A stretch of 64,000 nucleotides of DNA from Bradyrhizobium sp. DOA9 (GCF_000617845.2 NZ_DF820425.1:689690-753689), one strand, 5' to 3'; positions 26,289 to 35,388 are shown, counted from the stretch's first letter. The notes: a model not told the origin generated them from the sequence alone. Translations and numbers: made by a program.

Positions 26289-27277
26289 TGGCTGCCGGTT
26301 CGATTTCGTCCGAAAAGATCGACCTTCTGATCTATGGGCCGGTGCGGCCGATCCTCGAGAACGGCTTTTCCGATCATTTCGTCGTGCACAAGGCCGAGAC
26401 GCGCGGCGATCTCGAGCGCTTGACGCCGGCGGTCCGTGACAGGATCCGCGGCGTCGCGGTGACCTACCACACCGTGCGCGCGGACAAGGATTCGCTGTCG
26501 CAGCTGCCGAAGCTGGAGATGGTGGCGAGCTTCGGCGTCGGCTACGACCACATCGACGCCAAATATGCCGCCGAGCACGACATTGTCGTCACCAACACGC
26601 CCGACGTCCTGACCGAGGAGGTCGCCGACGTCGCGATGGGCCTTCTGATCTCGACCTTGCGCGAGTTCATCAAGGCCGACCGCTATGTCCGCTCCGGGCT
26701 CTGGCAGACCCAGAACTATCCGCTCAGCGTCGGCTCGCTGCGCGACCGCAAGGTCGGCATCGTCGGCATGGGCCGGATCGGCCAGGCCATCGCGCGCCGG
26801 CTCGAGGCCTCGCTTGTGCCGGTGGTCTACCACTCGCGCAACCCCTCCAAGGACGTCTCCTACAAGCACTATCCTGATCTGATCGAGATGGCGAAGGCGG
26901 TCGACACGCTTGTTGTGATCGTGCCCGGCGGTGCCTCGACCAACAAGATGATCAATGCCGAGGTGCTCAAGGCGCTCGGCCCGCGCGGCGTGCTGGTCAA
27001 CGTCGCCCGCGGCTCGGTGGTCGACGAGCCCGCGCTGATCCAGGCGCTGAAGTCGGGCACCATTCTCGCCGCCGGCCTCGACGTGTTCGCCGCCGAGCCG
27101 ACCGTGCCGGACGAGCTCAAGTCCATGCAGAACGTCGTGCTGCTGCCGCATATCGGCTCGGCCTCGGTGGTGACGCGTAACGCCATGGACCAGCTCGTGG
27201 TCGACAATCTCAAGTCCTGGTTCTCAGGCAAGGCGCCGCTGACGCCGGTTGCGGAAACGCCGGTCAAGGGGCGCTGA
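26288..27277 (+). CDS. D-2-hydroxyacid dehydrogenase (glyoxylate/hydroxypyruvate reductase-like)
   Basis: A 329-aa NAD(P)-dependent enzyme. The nucleotide motif GMGRIG lies at 160-165; the catalytic triad is R241 (NVARGSVVDE), E270 (DVFAAEP) and H288 (LLPHIGSAS). The hinge and substrate loop ASFGVGYDHID resembles glyoxylate/hydroxypyruvate reductases. It is coupled to the permease upstream and to the inhibitor gene downstream by one-base TGATG overlaps. A role in catabolism of the imported compound is an inference from operon structure. Confidence 0.92.
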   Translation: MAAGSISSEKIDLLIYGPVRPILENGFSDHFVVHKAETRGDLERLTPAVRDRIRGVAVTYHTVRADKDSLSQLPKLEMVASFGVGYDHIDAKYAAEHDIVVTNTPDVLTEEVADVAMGLLISTLREFIKADRYVRSGLWQTQNYPLSVGSLRDRKVGIVGMGRIGQAIARRLEASLVPVVYHSRNPSKDVSYKHYPDLIEMAKAVDTLVVIVPGGASTNKMINAEVLKALGPRGVLVNVARGSVVDEPALIQALKSGTILAAGLDVFAAEPTVPDELKSMQNVVLLPHIGSASVVTRNAMDQLVVDNLKSWFSGKAPLTPVAETPVKGR

Positions 27278-27969
27278 TGGTCGCTCGTCGCCTTCTCGCA
27301 TTCGCCGTCGCGGCCTTGCTGGCCGCGGTCGGCATCGCACATGCGCAGGATGCGACGAGCCTGAAGAAGCAGATGCCCGGACAGTGGGAGCTTTCGACCA
27401 CCGAGCGCAGCAAGACCTGCGTCGTCACGCTCAAGACTGACGCCGCAGGCCAGGGCTTCAAGCTGGAGCTGGAGCCGGCCTGCAAGACCGCGCTGCCCTT
27501 CACCAAGGACATCGTCGCCTGGAGCGTGAAGGGCCTCGACATCGTGCGCCTGCAGGATGCGACCGGCGAAGCCGTGATCGACTTCACCGAGGTCGAGGCC
27601 GGCATCTTCGAGGGCCTGCGCCAGGGCGAGGGCGTCTACATCCTGCAGGACCTCGCCGCCGCGCGATCGATGGCCAAGTCGATGGACCAGATGATCGGCG
27701 ACTGGTCGATGGTGCGCGGCAAGGGCCAGCCGATCTGCGGGCTGACGCTGACCAACACCGAAGCGGGCCCGGACAATTTCCAGGTCTTCCTCAAGCCGCG
27801 ATGCGAGGCCGCGATCGCGCAGTTCAACCCGACGCAATGGCGCCTCGAGCGCGGCCAGATCATCCTGATGTCGAAATCAGGCGAAGCCTGGCAGTTCGAG
27901 GCCGACGACCACGCCCAGTGGCGCCGTGTCCCCGATACCGCCGATCCCCTGATCATGCTGCGCCAGTAG
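27277..27969 (+). CDS. Exported protein with two tandem AprI/Inh metalloprotease-inhibitor domains
   Basis: A 230-aa protein with a signal peptide (MVARRLLAFAVAALL to AHA). Two related domains follow: GQWELS at 35 with C48 and C69, and GDWSMV at 141 with C154 and C176. The Cys spacings (21 and 22) and the order W, Cys, Cys match, so this is an internal duplication. Single Inh domains block secreted metalloproteases such as alkaline protease by inserting their N-terminus. No protease gene lies nearby. The start overlaps the dehydrogenase stop (TGATG), an odd pairing for a periplasmic inhibitor. Confidence 0.82.
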   Translation: MVARRLLAFAVAALLAAVGIAHAQDATSLKKQMPGQWELSTTERSKTCVVTLKTDAAGQGFKLELEPACKTALPFTKDIVAWSVKGLDIVRLQDATGEAVIDFTEVEAGIFEGLRQGEGVYILQDLAAARSMAKSMDQMIGDWSMVRGKGQPICGLTLTNTEAGPDNFQVFLKPRCEAAIAQFNPTQWRLERGQIILMSKSGEAWQFEADDHAQWRRVPDTADPLIMLRQ

Positions 27970-27986
27970 GTAGCTGCGAACTCGGT

Positions 27987-28003
27987 CACCTCTCCCGCTT
28001 GCG
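27987..28003. repeat. Left part of a palindromic repeat interrupted by the insertion sequence
   Basis: CACCTCTCCCGCTTGCG ends at the IS boundary. Joined to the sequence after the IS and with one duplicated CGCTTGCG removed, it restores the palindrome CCTCTCCCGCTTGCGGGAGAGG. This lies 17 bp after the inhibitor-gene stop and probably formed the operon's end hairpin before the insertion. Confidence 0.75.
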
Positions 28004-29204
28004 AGAGCTTTGCGTAATGAGTTGTGCTGGAGTGAAGTTCGATATGGGTCTTTTTTTGAACGGCCTCGCGTAGCCCCAGAGGGGTGGGGCGTCTGTTTTT
28101 CGTGGCCGCGGGGTAGCGGCGGGTGGTGGTCACGCTGCGGCTCCTATCGGGCACAGCACCGCCCATCGTTTGAGGTTCATGGCGAGGCAGATCAGGCGCA
28201 GATGCGTCTGATTGCGCGCCAAACCCAGATAGCGAGCGCGCGCCCAGCGGTAGCTGCCCTTGAGGCGCGCGAAGACCTGCTCGACCGGTGCGCGGCGCTT
28301 TCCCACGGCATTGTTGAAGCGCTTCTGCCGCTCGGTGAGCGGATGATGCTTATTCGGCCGGAACATCAGCCTCGGCTTGATTCCTCGCGCGGCGAGCCCG
28401 CTGCGGCGCTTGTGCTTGTCATAGGCTTGGTCGGCATAGACTGCCTTCTCATCACCACAGACCAACTCGTCGGCGGGCACCGTGTCGTTGACCGCAGCGT
28501 CGGTCAGCTTGCTGCGGCGGACGATGGCCGAACTCTGATCCATGCCGATATGGGCTTTGTAGCCGAAGTACCGCTTGCCGCCCTTCTTGGTCCAGCGTGC
28601 ATCTGGATCGCGCTTGCTGTTGACCAGCTTGCTCGGTTCACGGCCGTCCGGGCCGGGCGGCTGCGGGTCCTCTGGCGGCTTCGGCGGCTTTACTGCTGCC
28701 GAGATCAGGCTCGCATCGATCAATGTGCCCCGGCGCAGCACCAGCCCGCGTGCGTCGATCTGATGCAGGATCTCGGCGAACAGCTTCTCGTCCAGACCGG
28801 CTCGCTGCAAAGCCTCGCGGAATCGCCAGATCGTCGTGTGATCAGGCGTCTCGTCGCTCAGCACAAAGCCGCAGAAGGCGCGGAACGAGGCCCGGTCGTC
28901 GAGCGCTTCCTCCAGCGCCGGATCGGAAAGCCCATACCATTGCTGCAGCAGCAGCGCCTTGAACAGCACCAGTCGCGGATAGGGCGGAGGGCCGCGCTCC
29001 GGCTCCGGAAGACCATTCAGCACTCTCTCCACTGCCGCCCAGTCGACCAGTTCGCCAATCCGCTTCAGCACCGGGCTACCCTTCCCCCGCCGCGATACCA
29101 GCGCATCCGCGAAGCTCAGTTGCCCAACCTCTCGATATGCCATCCGAATCCGCCTCCACCACAGGCCCTAGAGAATCGCAAATCCTCCTCTTGTGCAAAG
29201 CTCT
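28004..29204 (-). mobile_element. IS5-family insertion sequence, 1201 bp, apparently intact
   Basis: Terminal inverted repeats AGAGCTTTGC (28004-28013) and GCAAAGCTCT (29195-29204) bound one transposase gene. Both sides carry the direct repeat CGCTTGCG (27996-28003 and 29205-29212), an 8-bp target duplication. The insertion split a palindromic repeat. Single gene, undamaged frame and perfect ends suggest a recent insertion. The subgroup is unsure: an 8-bp duplication is longer than most IS5-family groups make. Confidence 0.85.
28130..29143 (-). CDS. IS5-family DDE transposase
   Basis: A 337-aa transposase of the IS4/IS5-type DDE fold. An N-terminal DUF772-type domain (FKALLLQQWYGLSDPALEEAL, then DETPDHTTIWRFRE) precedes the catalytic core: first Asp in GTLIDASLISAA, second in VYADQAYDKHK, and Glu in APVEQVFARLKG. 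The frame is complete from MAYREVGQLS to the stop, 61 bp inside the right end and 126 bp inside the left end of the element. No frameshift is needed. Confidence 0.95.
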   Translation of the reverse strand: MAYREVGQLSFADALVSRRGKGSPVLKRIGELVDWAAVERVLNGLPEPERGPPPYPRLVLFKALLLQQWYGLSDPALEEALDDRASFRAFCGFVLSDETPDHTTIWRFREALQRAGLDEKLFAEILHQIDARGLVLRRGTLIDASLISAAVKPPKPPEDPQPPGPDGREPSKLVNSKRDPDARWTKKGGKRYFGYKAHIGMDQSSAIVRRSKLTDAAVNDTVPADELVCGDEKAVYADQAYDKHKRRSGLAARGIKPRLMFRPNKHHPLTERQKRFNNAVGKRRAPVEQVFARLKGSYRWARARYLGLARNQTHLRLICLAMNLKRWAVLCPIGAAA

Positions 29205-29321
29205 CGCTTGCGGGAGAGGTCGCGCCGAAGGCGCGGGTGAGGGCTTTCTCCTCTTGGGGGTTCTCGATTGTGGAGACAGCCTCTCCCCAGCCCTCCCCCG
29301 CAAGCGGGGGAGGGAGCGCAC
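29205..29321. repeat. Right part of the interrupted palindromic repeat
   Basis: It starts with the second CGCTTGCG copy and runs through CGCGCCGAAGGCGCG to a second hairpin, CCCTCCCCCGC / GCGGGGGAGGG. This is the same compound architecture as the repeat at 24472. In the following stretch up to 29509 I see no gene, only the leader of the Sel1-repeat gene. Confidence 0.75.
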
Positions 29322-29509
29322 CTGCTCCCGGAGAACCATCCCGAGCCCGATCTCCTGCTTCCTTAAATCGTCACCTTCGGCCGCAGCGCGGTGCCTTGCG
29401 CCCGTTCGCACAGGCCAAAATCGCTGATTCGGAACTTGTCAGATTTCGAACTTTTCGTCCGTCTGGAGAGACCAAGACAGGAATCGTTCAAACTCGATCG
29501 GGCTTTGCC

Positions 29510-30214
29510 ATGAAACTGTTTGCCCTGGCCATCTCGTGTCTTCTGCTGTTCGCGATGCCCGCCAGCGCGAATGACACCCGCACCTTCAATGCGATGGTCG
29601 CATTGGCCCATCGCGGCGATGCGGAGGCGCAATACCATGTCGGCATGATGCACAACAACGGCATCGGCACACAGCAGGATCGCAGCCAGGCATTCGCGTG
29701 GTTTCAGAAATCGGCCGCGGCCAACGATCCGCTCGGAGCCTACAAGCTCGGCTGCTATTATGACGGGCAAGGCGCCGGCGTCGTCGCAACGGATCCGGAT
29801 CAGGCATTGAAATACAAGCTCGTTGCCGCCAGGGCCGGTTACGCGCGGGCCCAGCACGATGTCGCGCTCATGTACGACCGGCAAGGCAATTCGGAAGAAG
29901 CGCTGAAATGGTGGAAACTGGCGGGCGATCAGGGGCTGCCCGAGGCCCTGTTCGGCCTGTCCCGCGCCTATTCGGCGGGAAAGGGAACGCCGAGAGATTT
30001 GTCCCTGTCGTATGCCTATTTCAAGCTCTCGAAGGTGGCGCCGGCCAAGAACGTGAGCGAAATGGCTTCCATGTTGTCCAAGCCTGAGCTCCAGAAGGCC
30101 GAGAAGCTCGTTGCTGCATGGAAGCCGCAACCGACCGCCCTGACGCTCAAGGCATTCGCCGGCATCACAGCCGCGGAAGACCATCTGAAGGCCGCCAAGA
30201 ACCTGGCATTCTGA
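29510..30214 (+). CDS. Exported Sel1-like repeat (TPR-related) protein
   Basis: A 234-aa protein. Signal peptide MKLFALAISCLLLFAMPASA, then Sel1-like repeats: GDAEAQYHVGMMHNNGIGT with AFAWFQKSA, DPLGAYKLGCYYDGQG, GYARAQHDVALMYDRQG and GLPEALFGLSRAYSAGKGT. These solenoids mediate protein contacts, often in envelope stress or signalling; no partner is evident. The start was chosen at the signal peptide; the frame is open far upstream through the IS and repeat, which is not coding. It converges on radC with 6 nt between. Confidence 0.87.
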   Translation: MKLFALAISCLLLFAMPASANDTRTFNAMVALAHRGDAEAQYHVGMMHNNGIGTQQDRSQAFAWFQKSAAANDPLGAYKLGCYYDGQGAGVVATDPDQALKYKLVAARAGYARAQHDVALMYDRQGNSEEALKWWKLAGDQGLPEALFGLSRAYSAGKGTPRDLSLSYAYFKLSKVAPAKNVSEMASMLSKPELQKAEKLVAAWKPQPTALTLKAFAGITAAEDHLKAAKNLAF

Positions 30215-30220
30215 TCTGGT

Positions 30221-30934
30221 CTAGATCAATCGCATCCCGCGCAAGCTCGCATGCCCGTTCTTGCCGACGATGATGTGGTCGTGCACGGCAATCCCCAGCG
30301 GTCTTGCGATGTCGATGATCGCCTTCGTCATCTGGATGTCGGCCTGCGAGGGCGATGGATCGCCGGAGGGGTGGTTGTGCACCAGGATCAGCGCGGTCGC
30401 CGATAATTCCAGCGCGCGCTTGATCACCTCGCGCGGATAGACCGGGGTGTGGTCGACCGTGCCGGTCTGCTGCACCTCGTCGGCGATCAGCTGGTTGCGC
30501 TTGTCGAGGAACAGCAGGCGGAATTGTTCCTTGTCGGAAAAGGCCATGCTGGTGCGGCAATAGGCGATCACCTCGTTCCAGGACGACAGCGCGTTGCGGC
30601 TATTGACCTCGCCCTTGGCGACGCGATGCGCCGCCGCGGCGATCAGCTTGAGCTGGTTGACTGCGGATTCGCCGATCCCCTCGACCTCGCGCAGGCGCGC
30701 CACCGGCGCATGCACGACCTCGGCGAACGAGCCGAAGGTCCTGATCAGCGTCTTCGCCAGCGGCTTGGTGTCCCGCCGCGGCAGCGCCGGAAACAGCGCC
30801 ATCTCGAGTAGCTCGTAATCGCTGAGCGCATCCGCGCCCGCACTGTAGAAGCGCTCGCGCAGCCGCTCGCGATGGCCGAGATAGTGCGGCGCGTCATCTA
30901 GCTTGCTCTTGTCGTGGTCTGGCTTGGCGGGCAT
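30221..30934 (-). CDS. radC: RadC-family protein (JAB/MPN metalloprotease fold)
   Basis: A 237-aa protein with an N-terminal UPF0758 helix-hairpin-helix part ([24 protein letters not shown]) and a C-terminal JAB1/MPN domain with the zinc motif [14 protein letters not shown] and an upstream Glu. The old DNA-repair assignment is doubtful and the function unsettled. It lies 86 bp downstream of map on the same strand, an arrangement I recall from other rhizobia. Confidence 0.93.
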   Translation of the reverse strand: MPAKPDHDKSKLDDAPHYLGHRERLRERFYSAGADALSDYELLEMALFPALPRRDTKPLAKTLIRTFGSFAEVVHAPVARLREVEGIGESAVNQLKLIAAAAHRVAKGEVNSRNALSSWNEVIAYCRTSMAFSDKEQFRLLFLDKRNQLIADEVQQTGTVDHTPVYPREVIKRALELSATALILVHNHPSGDPSPSQADIQMTKAIIDIARPLGIAVHDHIIVGKNGHASLRGMRLI

Positions 30935-31020
30935 CGGCCGCCAGCATTGCCGGGGACCGGCGTTTTTGCAACCGTCAATTGCGGCAGCACTCGGGCGTCA
31001 GACGATGACGGCGCCCCAGC

Positions 31021-31839
31021 TCACCCGATCTGCTTCTCGCCGTGCCGCTCCGACAGCGTGAAGATCTCGACCCCCGTCGCGGTGACGCCGACGGAGTGCT
31101 CGAACTGCGCCGACAGCGAGCGGTCGCGGGTGACGGCGGTCCAGCCGTCGGAGAGGATCTTCACATGCGGCTTGCCGAGATTGATCATCGGCTCGATGGT
31201 GAAGAACATGCCGGGCTTGAGCTGCACGCCCTCGCCGGGCCGGCCGATATGGATGATGTTCGGCTCGTCGTGGAACATTCGGCCCAGGCCATGGCCGCAG
31301 AAATCCCGCACCACGCTCATGCCCTGCGGCTCGACGAAGCTCTGGATGGCGTGGCCGATGTCGCCGGTGGTGGCGCCGGGCTTCACCGCGGCGATGCCGC
31401 GCATCATCGCTTCATAGGTCACCTCGATCAGCCGCTCCGCCTTGCGCGCGATCGGGCCGATCGCGTACATCCGGCTGGAATCGCCATACCAGCCGTCGAC
31501 GATGAAGGTGACGTCGATGTTGACGATGTCGCCCTCCTTCAGCGGGCGGTCGCCGGGCATGCCGTGGCAGACCACGTGGTTGAGCGAGGTGCAGGTCGAG
31601 TAGCGGTAGCCGCGATACATCAGCGTCGCCGGATAGGCACCATGGCTGAAGGCGAAGTCGCGGACGAATTCGTCGATTCTCGAGGTCGGCACGCCGGGTC
31701 CGACGATATCGGTGAGCTCGTCCAGGCACCTGGCCACCAGCGCGCCCGCCTTGCGCATGCCGGCAAAGGCGGCCGGCCCGTGCAGCTTGATCTGTCCGGT
31801 CTTGCGCAGGGAGGTCTCGGTGGCGTCGACGTAGCTCAT
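31021..31839 (-). CDS. map: Type I methionine aminopeptidase
   Basis: A 272-aa enzyme that removes the initiator Met from new proteins. The pita-bread metal ligands are in NIDVTFIVDGWYGDSS (two Asp), GHGLGRMFH (His), FTIEPMI (Glu) and the C-terminal QFEHSVGVT (Glu); the substrate His is in NHVVCHGMPGD. The start was set at MSYVDATETS; the longest frame adds 29 codons with no similarity. The 118 bp before the MscS stop hold nothing further that I recognise. Confidence 0.96.
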   Translation of the reverse strand: MSYVDATETSLRKTGQIKLHGPAAFAGMRKAGALVARCLDELTDIVGPGVPTSRIDEFVRDFAFSHGAYPATLMYRGYRYSTCTSLNHVVCHGMPGDRPLKEGDIVNIDVTFIVDGWYGDSSRMYAIGPIARKAERLIEVTYEAMMRGIAAVKPGATTGDIGHAIQSFVEPQGMSVVRDFCGHGLGRMFHDEPNIIHIGRPGEGVQLKPGMFFTIEPMINLGKPHVKILSDGWTAVTRDRSLSAQFEHSVGVTATGVEIFTLSERHGEKQIG

Positions 31840-31957
31840 GCTGGTGCGGTCTTCCGGGCTGATCTCGATGTCGGAGGAAGGGCTTGATTTCAGGTCCCAA
31901 TTTAATGATTGGCAGCCTTCATGCAAGCCGAGCGTGCCTTTTACGCCCGAAAGCGCC

Positions 31958-33274
31958 CTAATTCGGGACTTCTACGGAGGTTTCCACCGGCAGGGCGCCG
32001 CCGCGGATGCGGATTTCGCGGACGGGATAGGGAACCCGGATGCCTTCGCGCTTGAAGGCGTCCCACAGCTCCAGCATCACGTCGCTCTTGACCTTGTCCA
32101 TGCCGTCGGGGTCGGCGATCCAGAAGGTCAGCGAGAACTTCATCCCGGCTTCCGCGAACTCGGTCAGGAGACAGGTCGGCGGCTTGCCCTTCTGCGCGCG
32201 CGGATGGGCGGCGGCGGTCTCGGCGGCGAGCGTGCAGACCAATTTCGGGTCGGCGTCGTAATTGGTGCCGAAGGCGATCTTCACCAGCGTGTTCTTGTCG
32301 GTATAGGTCCAGTTGACGACCTTCTGCGTCACCAGATCCTCGTTCGGCACCAGGAATTCGCGCCCGTCGCCGGCAGCGACGGAAATATAGCGCGTCTTCA
32401 TCGCGCTGATGCGGCCGGTATTGTCGCCGATGGTGACGAGGTCGCCGGGCTTCACCGATTTGTCGGCGAGCAGGATGATGCCCGAGATGAAATTGGCGAC
32501 GATCTTCTGCAGGCCGATACCGATGCCGACGCCGACCGCGCCGGAGAACACCGCGAGCGCCGACAGGTCGATCCCGACCGCGCCGAGCGCGATCACGATC
32601 GCGACCGTCAGCAGCCCGATGCGGATGATCTTGACCAGCAGCACCTGCACCGAGGGCGTCAGGTCGGTGGTCGAGTTGATCCGGCTCTCGGCGAAATTGC
32701 TGGCGATGTTGGTGAGCCAGAGCGCAATCAGCAGCAGCGCGCCGGCCTTGATCGCCAGGAGCGGGGTTAGCCTGAGGCCGCCGAACACGATCGCGAAGGA
32801 ATCCAGCAGGTCGACCGTCGCATCGAGCTGGCCGACGATGGAGAGCGCGGCGACGAACCATGCCGTGATCGACACCAGCCTGACGATGAAGGCGTTGCGC
32901 AGCACCGAGGTCACGAGCCGGATCACGAGCCAGGCGAACCCCAGCTTGGCTGCGACCATCAGGAGATAGGAGCGGCTCGGCCAGGTCGCGTGATACATCA
33001 CCACGCGCGAGACGATCACGAGCAGCGTGAACACCGCCGTCGAGGCGCTGGCGACCATGACCCGGACGAAGTGCCGGAGCGGCAGCGGCCAGCGCATCGC
33101 CAGCGAGGTCAGGTCGACACGGCTGCGAATGGCGGCCTCCGCGGCATAGGCGATGCCGGCGGCGGCCAGGATGAGGCCGAACTGCAGGTAGAACCAGGGT
33201 GAGGAGAATTCCGCCCCGACGCTGCGTGCGGTGGTCTGCACGAACTCCATGAAGTCTTTGAGGTCCATGTCCAT
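31958..33274 (-). CDS. MscS-family mechanosensitive ion channel
   Basis: A 438-aa membrane protein with about five helices followed by the MscS pore helix and beta domain. The pore-lining segment GIDLSALAVFSGAVGVGIGIGLQ (read in two parts) and the following NFISGIILLADKSVKPGDLV with DNTGRISAM are the family hallmark; the C-terminal part has VPYPVREIRIRGG. It opens under membrane tension during osmotic downshock. The start was chosen at MDMDLKDF. It is divergent from a K+/H+ antiporter gene, a sensible osmotic pair. Confidence 0.92.
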   Translation of the reverse strand: MDMDLKDFMEFVQTTARSVGAEFSSPWFYLQFGLILAAAGIAYAAEAAIRSRVDLTSLAMRWPLPLRHFVRVMVASASTAVFTLLVIVSRVVMYHATWPSRSYLLMVAAKLGFAWLVIRLVTSVLRNAFIVRLVSITAWFVAALSIVGQLDATVDLLDSFAIVFGGLRLTPLLAIKAGALLLIALWLTNIASNFAESRINSTTDLTPSVQVLLVKIIRIGLLTVAIVIALGAVGIDLSALAVFSGAVGVGIGIGLQKIVANFISGIILLADKSVKPGDLVTIGDNTGRISAMKTRYISVAAGDGREFLVPNEDLVTQKVVNWTYTDKNTLVKIAFGTNYDADPKLVCTLAAETAAAHPRAQKGKPPTCLLTEFAEAGMKFSLTFWIADPDGMDKVKSDVMLELWDAFKREGIRVPYPVREIRIRGGALPVETSVEVPN

Positions 33275-33482
33275 CGGGTCTCGTCGGCAAGCGGGGAGGA
33301 ATTGATTCGGGGGCGCCGGACAATCCCACAAGGGGCGCGGCCGGGCCATCGATACACCGTGAAATGATGCGCGTTAAGGCCGTAAAATGCGAGCAGATTG
33401 CCGCGAAGTGCGAAAATGGGTTGGCGCGCGAGTCCACCGACGATAAGGATGAAATTCCAGCGATTTTTTACCCGGAAGGTGG

Positions 33483-35276
33483 ATGGCCTCCCTCGACTCC
33501 GTCAGTCTCGCCATATTGCTCGGCGCCGTCCTCGTCATGGCCGGCATCCTCTCCAGCCTGCTGGCGCTGCGCTTCGGCGCGCCGCTGCTGCTCGTCTTTC
33601 TTGTCATCGGCATGCTCGCCGGCGATTCCGGCCCCGGCCAGCTCCAGTTCGACGACGTCCGCACCACCTATCTGGTCGGCTCGGTCGCTCTTGCCCTGAT
33701 CCTGTTCGACGGCGGCCTCAGGACCCGCTTCGCCAGCATCCGCACCGTGCTCGCGCCCTCCGTGGTGCTCGCCACGATCGGCGTGCTGCTGACGGCGCTG
33801 ATCACGGCGCCGTTCGCCAAATACGCGCTCGATCTCAACTGGTCGGAATCCCTGCTGGTCGGCGCCGTGGTGGCCTCGACCGACGCCGCCGCGGTGTTCC
33901 TGCTGGTGCACACCCAGGGCCTGCGCCTGCGTCCGCGTGTCGGCGCGACGCTGGAGGCGGAGTCCGGCACGAACGACCCGTTCGCGATCTTCCTCACCCT
34001 GATGCTGGTCGAATACATCTCGCTGGGATCGAGCTCGCCCGGCCATGTGCTGATGGAGTTCATCCAGGAGGCGGTGCTGGGTGCCGTCGTCGGAATCATC
34101 GGCGGCCGGCTGGTCGTCCTCGCGCTCAACCAGGTCGCGCTGCCGCAGGGCCTGCATGCGCCGTTCGTCACCACGGGTGCGCTCGTCATCTTCGGCGGCT
34201 CGCAGATCATGCACGCCTCCGGCTTCCTCGCCGTCTATCTCGCCGGCATCATCATCGGCAATCGGCCGACGCGTGCGCATAATTCGGTGGTGGCCTTCCT
34301 GGACGCCGCGACCTGGCTGGCGCAGATCGTGATGTTCGTGCTGCTCGGCCTCCTGGTGTCGCCGAGCCGGCTCGGTGCCAGCATAGTGCCGGCGATCGCC
34401 GTCGCGCTGGTCCTGATGCTGATCGCGCGGCCGATCGCGGTGTTCGTGTGCCTCGCGCCGTTCCGCTTCAACTGGCGCGAGAAGATCTTCATCGCCTGGA
34501 CCGGCCTGCGCGGCGCGGTCGCGATCTTCCTGGCCTCGATCCCGATGCTGGTCGGCCTGTCCAAGGCCTACCTCTATTTCGACGTGGCCTTCGTCGTCGT
34601 CATCATTTCGCTGCTGCTGCAGGGCTGGACCCTGGCGCCGGCCGCGCGCAAGCTGCACGTGGCGCTGCCGCGCGCCGAGCGCGGCCCGCGCCGCGTCGAG
34701 CTCGATCTGCCCGGCCAGCTCGAGCAGCAGCTGGTCGGCTATCCGGTGCGGCCCAAGAGCCTGTATTTCCGCCGCGGCCTGATCCCGTCCTGGTCCAAGC
34801 CGACGCTCGTCATCCGCAACGAGAACATCCTGACGCCGGCGGAAGCCGATCCGATTGCGCCGGGCGATTACATCTATCTGCTGGCCCCGCCGGAAAAGGC
34901 CGAGTCGCTCGACCGCTTCTTCGTCGACATGCAGCCGAGCACGGCGCCCGATCCGCATCTGCTCGGCGACTTCATGGTCTCCGGCGAGCACACGCTCGCC
35001 GAGCTCGCCGAGATCTACGGCGTGAGGGTGAGCGAGGAAGCGAGCAAGCTGACCCTGGCCGACTATTTCGACGTCCATCTCGACCACGCGCCGAAAGAGG
35101 GCGCCGAGCTGCCGCTGGACGAGATCGTCCTGGTCGCACGCAGCATCTCCGGCGGCCGCGTCAACGTCGTCGGCCTGCGCCTTCCGGAAGACGACGAGAC
35201 CCCGCCGCCGCTGACACGCACCCAGGCGCTGCGGAAGAAGCTCGCGGATATGTGGACGTCGGTGGCGGGAGTTTAG
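33483..35276 (+). CDS. Potassium/proton antiporter (CPA1 family, NhaP2/CvrA-like)
   Basis: A 597-aa transporter. The first 400 residues hold about 12-13 helices, with the ion-binding region VASTDAAAVF and the ESGTNDPFAI motif typical of CPA antiporters. The hydrophilic C-terminus contains a TrkA-C-like part (LIRNENILTPAEADPIAPGD-type region near residues 440-460) and a CorC/HlyC-like end. Cytoplasmic nucleotide-binding control of K+ efflux is expected from the family. GGAAGGTGG directly precedes the ATG. It is divergent from the MscS channel. Confidence 0.92.
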   Translation: MASLDSVSLAILLGAVLVMAGILSSLLALRFGAPLLLVFLVIGMLAGDSGPGQLQFDDVRTTYLVGSVALALILFDGGLRTRFASIRTVLAPSVVLATIGVLLTALITAPFAKYALDLNWSESLLVGAVVASTDAAAVFLLVHTQGLRLRPRVGATLEAESGTNDPFAIFLTLMLVEYISLGSSSPGHVLMEFIQEAVLGAVVGIIGGRLVVLALNQVALPQGLHAPFVTTGALVIFGGSQIMHASGFLAVYLAGIIIGNRPTRAHNSVVAFLDAATWLAQIVMFVLLGLLVSPSRLGASIVPAIAVALVLMLIARPIAVFVCLAPFRFNWREKIFIAWTGLRGAVAIFLASIPMLVGLSKAYLYFDVAFVVVIISLLLQGWTLAPAARKLHVALPRAERGPRRVELDLPGQLEQQLVGYPVRPKSLYFRRGLIPSWSKPTLVIRNENILTPAEADPIAPGDYIYLLAPPEKAESLDRFFVDMQPSTAPDPHLLGDFMVSGEHTLAELAEIYGVRVSEEASKLTLADYFDVHLDHAPKEGAELPLDEIVLVARSISGGRVNVVGLRLPEDDETPPPLTRTQALRKKLADMWTSVAGV

Positions 35277-35285
35277 GTGTCTCCT

Positions 35286-35371
35286 CGTCATTGCGAGCGA
35301 AGCGAAGAAATCCAGGCTGCCGCAGCAGGGACAGTCTGGATTGCTTCGTCGCAAGGGCTCCTCGCAATGAC
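35286..35371. repeat. Palindromic repeat (CGTCATTGCGAGCGAAGCGA type)
   Basis: The left arm GTCATTGCGAGCGAAGCGAAG and AATCCAGGCT are mirrored at the right by GTCTGGATT, GCTTCGTCGC and CTCGCAATGAC. It lies between the convergent antiporter and modC genes. I recall this as one of the most frequent intergenic repeats in Bradyrhizobium. Confidence 0.82.
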
Positions 35372-35388
35372 TAAGAGAGAGCCTGCCC

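Noticed and set aside
28010..29509. Long upstream extension of the Sel1-protein frame through the IS
   Set aside because: It is antisense to the transposase and crosses a palindromic repeat; the signal peptide at 29510 marks the real start.
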